The notes under the pieces: model-generated | What the model was told of the DNA's origin: nothing | Seen by the model: only the letters and a program-made list of their open reading frames with translations | Databases searched by the model: none | Assembly: GCA_012270595.1 (NCBI GenBank) | Contig: JAAXIA010000086.1 | Location: 1 to 5,730, forward strand | Direction of reading: 5' to 3' | Length of the DNA: 5,730 nucleotides | Source of the DNA: Rhodanobacteraceae bacterium | GTDB lineage: Bacteria > Pseudomonadota > Gammaproteobacteria > Xanthomonadales > Rhodanobacteraceae | Translations under genes and position numbers: made by a program | Shown here: piece by piece, positions 1 to 4,788 of the stretch | Numbering within the stretch: the first letter of the stretch is position 1 | Layout of the letters: every line of letters begins with the position of its first letter

Positions 1-1353
1 GTCCAGAGTGACCTGAACCATCTCGGCAGGTTCGTTGTAACAGGCAAGGTGGATAGAGACGAAGGGTTGCTTTTCGGGGGGCAGTGACTTTACAGTTCGG
101 GCCAGGCGCTTCCAGCGTTTGCGCCACAGTACTTCGGTGAACTCAAAGCCATTGATGAGCAAAATGGCCAGGATGGCCAGCTGGGCTGGGAACAGCAACA
201 CCAGCATGGTCCAGTCAATCCAGGAGAGGTAGAAGTTGAACGGCAGTGTTGCTGACCACACGATCAGTGTGCATGCCAACTGGATCAGACCGCAAAAGAA
301 GAAGCGTCCGGCTAGCTTGAAGCTGCTGAAGCACCGCGCGAACCACAACATGGGCAGCAGCGCCAGCAGGCTGGCTGCTATGGCCTTCCATGGCCAGGAA
401 GCATCTTCGATGACCGGTCCGGTGAGTGGAAATTTGGGTTGGCGGTCAGCGTTGAACATGCCCCAGTAGGCTTCAGTGCGACCCGAGAGTTTTTCTTTCC
501 AAGGCTGATCGAAGGCTTCCATCACGTAGTAGTCGATGTGATCCCGCTTGGCCGCGTTAAACCACTGACGCAGAAAAATTGCTTCATTGGATACGGATGG
601 CTTGGCATATTCATTGCGGTTACCGTTGGATGGCCAGCCGATTTCGCCCACCACGATGGGTTTGTAGGGATAAAGCTGGCGCAGATGCTGGTAACTTCCC
701 AAGGCAGCTTTGATAGCCGCCTTACGCGGTATCCCGTTCCAGTAAGGGAACAAGTGTACGGTGACGAAATCTACGTGCTGTACCAGTTCTGGATAGGTTT
801 CCCAGATATAGTCTGGTTCAGCAACCGATACTGGTTGCCGGATGGCTGCGCGAACCTGGTCCACGTAGGCCATTAACTTTTCCGGTGGAATATTGTTGCG
901 AAACAGGACCTCGTTGCCTACGATGACCCGCGTGACCGTTTGGGGATAACGTCGCGCCATGGCGATGAGTGCCTCGATTTCTTTCTCGTTGTTCGCCAGG
1001 CGGGTATCTATCCAGGCACCGGCCATCACCTTGAGCTTTTCTTTGTGCGCCAAGCGGATGACCTGCGGGTTTTGTAGCATGGAATAGATACGGATGTTGT
1101 CGCTATATTTGTGCAGCAGATGCAGATCACTGGCGATCTGTTTGTCGCTTGGGAATTTGTTGCGCAGTGGACTTTGGTAGCGTTGGAACAGTGAGGCAGC
1201 AAAACCCTTGATCGGTCCGTGCCAATTTTCTGGGCCGTGGGGGCGATTACTCCAGAACCACAGCCCAATATTCAAGGCAGCCACGAGCAGCGTCAACAAA
1301 ACGGCGGCAAGCCATGGATGTTCACGAGCAGGTGGACGACGACGATGGTGCAT
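1..1353 (-). CDS. GH17-GT2 fusion membrane protein, NdvB-like beta-glucan synthase/transglycosylase (partial, C-terminus outside window)
   Basis: The first 451 residues are present; the gene runs off the left edge. Order of parts: short basic N-terminus, a membrane segment (about residues 14-35), a periplasmic GH17 domain (about 45-315), three hydrophobic segments (about 322-338, 350-368, 381-402), then the start of a GT2 catalytic domain at FVSIHLACYNEPAEM (431-445). The GH17 domain keeps both expected catalytic glutamates: E148 in VIVGNEV (acid/base) and E237 in VVGEIGWPS (nucleophile). In related NdvB proteins of pseudomonads, GT2 makes beta-glucan at the inner membrane and GH17 acts as a transglycosylase on beta-1,3-linked chains; that role is inferred here. 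The GT2 aspartates and QxxRW motif lie outside the window, so synthase activity cannot be confirmed. The ATG at 1353 has no strong Shine-Dalgarno; an in-frame TTG five codons upstream is an alternative. Divergent from the next gene, hence a separate transcript. Confidence 0.9.
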   Translation of the reverse strand, partial: MHHRRRPPAREHPWLAAVLLTLLVAALNIGLWFWSNRPHGPENWHGPIKGFAASLFQRYQSPLRNKFPSDKQIASDLHLLHKYSDNIRIYSMLQNPQVIRLAHKEKLKVMAGAWIDTRLANNEKEIEALIAMARRYPQTVTRVIVGNEVLFRNNIPPEKLMAYVDQVRAAIRQPVSVAEPDYIWETYPELVQHVDFVTVHLFPYWNGIPRKAAIKAALGSYQHLRQLYPYKPIVVGEIGWPSNGNRNEYAKPSVSNEAIFLRQWFNAAKRDHIDYYVMEAFDQPWKEKLSGRTEAYWGMFNADRQPKFPLTGPVIEDASWPWKAIAASLLALLPMLWFARCFSSFKLAGRFFFCGLIQLACTLIVWSATLPFNFYLSWIDWTMLVLLFPAQLAILAILLINGFEFTEVLWRKRWKRLARTVKSLPPEKQPFVSIHLACYNEPAEMVQVTLD

Positions 1354-1476
1354 GCGCTTGTTGTTCAAGTTGAACCCGTAGTTTAGCCGCGAGAGGGCAA
1401 AAATGCGGGGAGCTTAAGCAATGCAGTCATGAATCTTGAATACATCCGGTTTCCGGTGGATATGTTCTCACGGGTG

Positions 1477-1498
1477 GGTGCGCATACTAGCACGCACC
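1477..1498. repeat. Inverted repeat, 6-base arms, in the divergent intergenic region
   Basis: GGTGCG at 1477-1482 and CGCACC at 1493-1498 form a perfect 6-base inverted repeat around a 10-base spacer. It lies just upstream of the candidate promoter at 1511-1539 and about 125 bases upstream of the GH17-GT2 start, so it could be an operator for either divergent gene. No T-run follows on either strand, so a terminator is unlikely. Confidence 0.35.
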
Positions 1499-1510
1499 GA
1501 TGGTGATCAG

Positions 1511-1539
1511 TTGCTTTTTTTCATCAGGTAAAGTACCAT
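1511..1539 (+). promoter_or_regulatory. Candidate sigma-70 promoter for the sphingomyelinase-like gene
   Basis: TTGCTT at 1511-1516 (3 of 6 matches to the -35 consensus) is followed after 17 bases by TACCAT at 1534-1539 (4 of 6 to the -10). Transcription would begin near 1546 and give a leader of about 27 bases, which fits the start codon at 1573. The match is modest and rests only on spacing and consensus. Confidence 0.3.
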
Positions 1540-1563
1540 GCGCGCGGTTTTTCATTCGACAAT

Positions 1564-1567
1564 AGGA
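1564..1567 (+). promoter_or_regulatory. Ribosome binding site of the sphingomyelinase-like gene
   Basis: AGGA at 1564-1567 sits five bases before the ATG at 1573. It supports that ATG, which also places a good signal peptide at the N-terminus. Confidence 0.6.
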
Positions 1568-1572
1568 TATTC

Positions 1573-3048
1573 ATGAATAGCAAGTATTTGATCGGAAAAG
1601 TGGTCACAGCCCTACTGATGTGGTTGCTGACTTGCCAGTATGCCTTGGCGACGTATCAGGTCTACTTTATGAACAATACACATCAGGCGATAAAGATCGT
1701 TGATGATTGTAGCGCGTTTCTTTCCGGGGCATGCCAGGATAAAAATCCGCAAGGATCTCTCAAGGCTTATCAGCGCAAGCAAACTTTCACAATTAATTAT
1801 GACGAAAAAATAAAGCATGGAAAAAGCTATGTGGCAAAAACAGTCATAAACTTTTCCGACCACACTGTTGCCGTCATTAGCGCTACGGTGAAAGGGGACC
1901 TTATTGGCTCTCATTTGACGCAGGTGTCTTTTGCCGTGAATGGTGAAAACTACACATTGCTTGATGATAAAAATTCCTCACATAAGGTTTTGCCAGACCG
2001 GTTGGTCGGGCATACCTTCACGACGGCAAAGGGAAATACCTATACCTTATATGTGGATGCCCAGAAAGATCATGATACAACCCAGGGCATTGATAGCTTG
2101 TATTTTACCCTTCACGAGAAACATGCTGTTTTGAAACCCCGGGCCATAGCCAGTCAATTGGGTATGATTACCTATAATATCCAGGCGTTCCCGAACTACA
2201 TAGGAATAGCTCTCGACCTTAACAAGATGAATTCGCGTGTCAACTACCTGGTTCACTCCGATTATTTGAAAAACACTGATGTAGTCATGTTTGAGGAGGC
2301 CTGGGATCATGATATTCGGAAAGTGATTATTAATGGGCTTAAGTCTATTTATCCTTACTTTGTGGATCCGGTGCCTGAGAATGATCATCTCAAGCCATTA
2401 AATAGCGGTCTTCTTGTGCTCAGTCGTTACCCGATTACACGGCATGCGTTTATAGACTACCAGGATTACCAGACTCTGGTGAGTTGGGACAACTATTCAA
2501 ACAAGGGGGCTTTGTATTTCAAGGTTAATAAGCTTGGACAAGATTACAATATCATCGTTACCCATGTTCAGGCAGGTGGTGATTCCGCAAAAGTAAATGC
2601 CCAGGCATTGAAGCTGAGAAGGCAGGAGTTTTTGCTTATTAAAGAGCATTTGATTGATGGTCTTGGATTATCAAAAGAACAACCACTTATTATTGCAGGT
2701 GACCTGAATACAGATTATTATGATAAAAGTGATTACGGGTTTTTGCAGAAAACTCTCAATCTTGGTCGTATGGGCATGACCAATAGCGTTTATGCGGAGC
2801 CTCTATACTCTTCTGATGATGAGCTGAATCTCATGAAAGAGAGGACTACAAGTGGTGGGTCTGTACTCGATTACATCAGTCCAGTTCTGGGATTCAAACA
2901 ACCTTTCAGTGTCAAGCGGCAAATAACGCCGGTCAGAGCAGTTGACTCGAACCGGATGTACCAGCGATCAAAGGATATAAAAATCTACCACTATGGCAAT
3001 ATAGAAACCTCCGACCACTTTATGGTTCAGTCGGTGTTTTATTATTAA
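1573..3048 (+). CDS. Secreted EEP-superfamily phosphodiesterase, sphingomyelinase C-like, with unassigned N-terminal domain
   Basis: Complete, 491 residues. It starts with a Sec signal peptide (basic start, hydrophobic 8-20, probable cleavage after ALA at 24-26). Residues about 27-190 are a beta-rich-looking domain I cannot assign; it holds the only two cysteines of the mature protein, C46 and C54, a probable disulfide. From about 195 the endonuclease/exonuclease/phosphatase fold follows with its motifs in order: TYN (N202), FEEAWD (metal-binding E242), SGLLVLSRYPI (278-288), THVQA (H331), AGDLN (D377, N379), LDY (D433) and SDHFM (D481, H482). The catalytic part, about 297 residues, matches bacterial neutral sphingomyelinases, which hydrolyse sphingomyelin to ceramide and phosphocholine using Mg2+. 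Substrate is inferred: a secreted DNase or other phospholipase is possible. It stands alone, convergent with the serine hydrolase, and is visibly richer in A+T than both flanking loci. Confidence 0.88.
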   Translation: MNSKYLIGKVVTALLMWLLTCQYALATYQVYFMNNTHQAIKIVDDCSAFLSGACQDKNPQGSLKAYQRKQTFTINYDEKIKHGKSYVAKTVINFSDHTVAVISATVKGDLIGSHLTQVSFAVNGENYTLLDDKNSSHKVLPDRLVGHTFTTAKGNTYTLYVDAQKDHDTTQGIDSLYFTLHEKHAVLKPRAIASQLGMITYNIQAFPNYIGIALDLNKMNSRVNYLVHSDYLKNTDVVMFEEAWDHDIRKVIINGLKSIYPYFVDPVPENDHLKPLNSGLLVLSRYPITRHAFIDYQDYQTLVSWDNYSNKGALYFKVNKLGQDYNIIVTHVQAGGDSAKVNAQALKLRRQEFLLIKEHLIDGLGLSKEQPLIIAGDLNTDYYDKSDYGFLQKTLNLGRMGMTNSVYAEPLYSSDDELNLMKERTTSGGSVLDYISPVLGFKQPFSVKRQITPVRAVDSNRMYQRSKDIKIYHYGNIETSDHFMVQSVFYY

Positions 3049-3159
3049 AAGAAAATCGCTTTACCTGCTTCTTCTGTAGCGGTGAGCGGGCATTGGACGA
3101 TTGTCTGACTTGGTTGCACAAGCGTCTCTGCATGTTTGGAAGTGGCGTTTGGTCGGAGC

Positions 3160-3204
3160 GACGCCTGGGCGTTGAAAACAAGCATCTTTCATCGGCCAGG
3201 CGTC
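3160..3204. repeat. 9-base inverted repeat GACGCCTGG / CCAGGCGTC in the convergent gap
   Basis: GACGCCTGG at 3160-3168 pairs perfectly with CCAGGCGTC at 3196-3204 across a 27-base loop. A third copy, CCAGGCGTC at 3248-3256, lies in the last codons of the serine hydrolase. The element sits between two convergent genes, where a shared transcript-ending or RNA-stabilising hairpin would be useful. Neither side has a T-run, so it is not a classical intrinsic terminator. It could instead be a degenerate REP-like palindrome. Confidence 0.5.
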
Positions 3205-3216
3205 ATTGACTGGTGT

Positions 3217-3240
3217 GGTAAAGGCTGACTCTTCTTTACC
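3217..3240. repeat. 7-base inverted repeat overlapping the stop of the serine hydrolase gene
   Basis: GGTAAAG at 3217-3223 and CTTTACC at 3234-3240 form a perfect inverted repeat with a 10-base loop. The right arm covers the TAA stop (3236-3238) of the minus-strand gene. The stem is A+T-rich and no T-run follows, so a terminator role is doubtful. Confidence 0.3.
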
Positions 3241-4438
3241 TGAGCATCCAGGCGTCTTGCAACTTGCCGGTTGTCGGCCAATGATATGTTCTGGCAATGG
3301 CATAGATAAGGCTTTGGGCTAAATTTCTGCCGTTATCTGAGTTGGTCATGACGACAGCACCCTGGCCGGTCTTTGGAAAGCCTACTAACCAGCCTTGATA
3401 ACCAGGGCTTTGCCCGAGTTTCATGAAATGAAACTGCTTGCCTTGTCCGCCAAGAGCGAAACCAAGACCATAGGGCGTATGGCTTTCTTTTTCCAGCGCA
3501 AACCTGGCCATGGTAGGGCTGATGGCTTCGTGCTTTTTACCCTGGTCTGCCTTTATGACGGACAGTACGAATTTCGCTAGGTCCCCCGGTGTGCTCCATA
3601 AGCCTGCTGCCGCATACTCGGGCATAATGCGCCATTTATAGGGAAAAGGGTGACCATCAGCATTGGTGGCGAACGCCACATTTTTTCCGAGACGCTCTGG
3701 CAACGGTTGACCATAGTAGCTGTGATGCATCTTTAATGGCATGAAGATGTATTTTTGGGTGGTTTGAACAAAGGATAATGGGGTATAAGAGTTAATAGCG
3801 AAACGCAGGACCTCGTAAGCTCCGCTTGAGTAGTGATACCGTGTCCCTGGCTGGTAAAGTATTTGTGTGGGTGGATTATTGGCCGGACGCATGCCACGTA
3901 GGGTTTGCACAAGGGTGGGAAGTTTCTGGCCTGGCACGTAACCCCGGTAAGTACCGACGCTTAATCCTGACGACATGTCGAGCAATTGTCTTAAGGTTAT
4001 TTTATGATGCTTGAATCGGTCAGTTTTTGCAATGCGCAAGCTGTTTAGTAGAGGGTTGACGGCAGTATCCAGATTAATAATGCCGCGATCAATCAAACTC
4101 ATGGTTGTTGCAGCCGCTACCGATTTTGACATGGAACCTGCCTGAAACAGGGTGTTGGTATCAACTTTCTGGTTATGATCAGGTTTCGTATAGCCCACTG
4201 CATCGATCCAGGAAAGCTTGTTGTTTTGAATGACGGCAAAGCTTATGGCCGGAACCTTGAAATAGGCCATGGCTTTTGTCAGTGACATCATTTTTTTTTG
4301 CTGACCTGCCTTGATAAGTATATGTTCAAGTACGTAGTCCTGTTTTTCCCCCAAGCTGGTTTTTTTATGGCAGGAACAGTTGAGAAAGGCTATGGAAATG
4401 GCTGTGGTCGTTACTAGAAAATACTTGACAGTACGCAT
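3236..4438 (-). CDS. Exported serine hydrolase, beta-lactamase class C / S12 (penicillin-binding protein-like) family
   Basis: Complete, 400 residues, the usual length for the family. The N-terminus is an export signal (hydrophobic about 7-20) ending in FLNCSCHKK; C21 or C23 could be lipidated, but neither fits the lipobox well, so periplasmic or lipoprotein fate is open. The SxxK motif is SMSK, with nucleophile S102 and general base K105 in LFQAGSMSKSV. The second motif is YSS at 203-205 (YHYSSGAY), with serine where class C enzymes usually have YxN. The KTG-equivalent region is LGQSPGYQGW (341-350), with Q343 where many relatives have histidine. These departures point to an esterase, D-aminopeptidase or peptidase-like enzyme rather than a true AmpC beta-lactamase; the substrate cannot be read from sequence. 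A strong Shine-Dalgarno fixes the start. Transcribed alone, towards the sphingomyelinase-like gene and divergently from relA. Confidence 0.9.
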   Translation of the reverse strand: MRTVKYFLVTTTAISIAFLNCSCHKKTSLGEKQDYVLEHILIKAGQQKKMMSLTKAMAYFKVPAISFAVIQNNKLSWIDAVGYTKPDHNQKVDTNTLFQAGSMSKSVAAATTMSLIDRGIINLDTAVNPLLNSLRIAKTDRFKHHKITLRQLLDMSSGLSVGTYRGYVPGQKLPTLVQTLRGMRPANNPPTQILYQPGTRYHYSSGAYEVLRFAINSYTPLSFVQTTQKYIFMPLKMHHSYYGQPLPERLGKNVAFATNADGHPFPYKWRIMPEYAAAGLWSTPGDLAKFVLSVIKADQGKKHEAISPTMARFALEKESHTPYGLGFALGGQGKQFHFMKLGQSPGYQGWLVGFPKTGQGAVVMTNSDNGRNLAQSLIYAIARTYHWPTTGKLQDAWMLR

Positions 4439-4443
4439 GCTAG

Positions 4444-4451
4444 CCTCCTTT
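4444..4451 (-). promoter_or_regulatory. Strong ribosome binding site of the serine hydrolase
   Basis: On the minus strand AAAGGAGG lies five bases before the ATG at 4438, close to a perfect anti-16S match. It decides the start of the gene and suggests efficient translation. Confidence 0.85.
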
Positions 4452-4472
4452 GTTAAGGCAACGGGCTGGCAG

Positions 4473-4490
4473 GGATTTTAGTAGAAATCC
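4473..4490 (-). promoter_or_regulatory. Candidate -10 (TAAAAT) inside an inverted repeat, serine hydrolase promoter
   Basis: On the minus strand TAAAAT (4480-4475) matches the -10 consensus at 5 of 6 positions and would start transcription near 4468, about 30 bases before the ATG at 4438. It overlaps a perfect inverted repeat, GGATTT (4473-4478) and AAATCC (4485-4490) around TAGTAG. No good -35 is found at 16-18 bases. The overlap suggests either an operator or a chance hairpin. Confidence 0.3.
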
Positions 4491-4502
4491 TTCCCAGAAG
4501 GT

Positions 4503-4518
4503 ACCTTGAAACCTTGAA
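4503..4518. repeat. Perfect tandem 8-base repeat ACCTTGAA x2
   Basis: ACCTTGAA occurs at 4503-4510 and again at 4511-4518 (TTCAAGGT twice on the minus strand). A further CTTGAA follows at 4529-4534, and AAGAT/ATCTT forms a small inverted repeat at 4518-4531. If the minus-strand start is near 4468, the tandem pair covers about -35 to -50, the place where an activator would stand in for a missing -35. That role is inferred. Confidence 0.45.
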
Positions 4519-4642
4519 AGATGATGATCTTGAAATTCCCTGCGCTATCAGTGGAAGTTGTGCTGAAACAAGGGGGAAACATTGTAATTTCCCCTTTCAC
4601 ACTGGTTTGTGGACGAGCTTTTCAGTGTTTTCCTGCTACTGG

Positions 4643-4654
4643 TAATCCGGATTA
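4643..4654. repeat. Perfect 12-base palindrome TAATCCGGATTA
   Basis: The sequence reads the same on both strands, as a binding site for a dimeric regulator would. It lies 135 bases upstream of the chosen relA start and about 205 bases upstream of the serine hydrolase start. No regulator is recognised. Confidence 0.4.
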
Positions 4655-4713
4655 AAAAACCGGCCATGGGCCAATAGCGAAGCGGGTCAAGTTTACCAGT
4701 CCATAATGATAGT

Positions 4714-4731
4714 GCCATGGTGTCCCATGGC
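4714..4731. repeat. Perfect 7-base hairpin GCCATGG-TGTC-CCATGGC upstream of relA
   Basis: Arms 4714-4720 and 4725-4731 are perfectly complementary with a four-base loop. The motif CCATGG also occurs at 4664-4669. If the relA promoter uses TACAAT at 4750-4755, the hairpin lies over the -35 region and could be an operator. If translation begins at the ATG at 4717, the hairpin would sequester that start codon. Confidence 0.45.
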
Positions 4732-4749
4732 TTTATTAGCGCCGTTTCG

Positions 4750-4755
4750 TACAAT
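4750..4755 (+). promoter_or_regulatory. Candidate relA -10 box (TACAAT)
   Basis: TACAAT matches the -10 consensus at 5 of 6 positions. It would place the transcript start near 4762, a 27-base leader before the ATG at 4789. No acceptable -35 is seen 16-18 bases upstream, so this is weak. Confidence 0.22.
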
Positions 4756-4788
4756 GGGCATGCTATCGCCTTATTTGAGCGTCGATCC

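Larger units (their letters stand above)
4439..4788. other. Divergent regulatory region between the serine hydrolase and relA
   Basis: This 350-base gap must hold promoters for both flanking genes. It contains the serine hydrolase ribosome site (4444-4451), a GGATTT/AAATCC inverted repeat (4473-4490), a tandem ACCTTGAA repeat (4503-4518), a perfect 12-base palindrome (4643-4654), a GCCATGG/CCATGGC hairpin (4714-4731) and TACAAT (4750-4755). I found no convincing gene in it. The relA frame is open from 4678 and has an ATG at 4717, so up to 72 bases of this gap could instead be coding. Confidence 0.6.

Noticed and set aside
236..469. A 77-residue open frame on the plus strand
   Set aside because: Antisense shadow of the membrane segments of the GH17-GT2 gene.
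439..876. A 145-residue open frame on the plus strand
   Set aside because: It lies entirely antisense to the GH17-GT2 gene, whose protein shows clear family motifs through this stretch. No ribosome site or recognisable product.
1441..1466. Imperfect palindrome around CCGG-TTT-CCGG
   Set aside because: The arms need bulges to extend past four bases; no link to a promoter or T-run.
3047..3081. Possible minus-strand terminator (CGCT/AGCG stem with a T-rich run)
   Set aside because: The stem has only four base pairs and a 17-base loop, too weak for an intrinsic terminator.
3061..3303. An 80-residue minus-strand open frame across the convergent gap
   Set aside because: It overlaps the end of the serine hydrolase in another frame, has no Shine-Dalgarno, and its sequence is explained by the repeat cluster.
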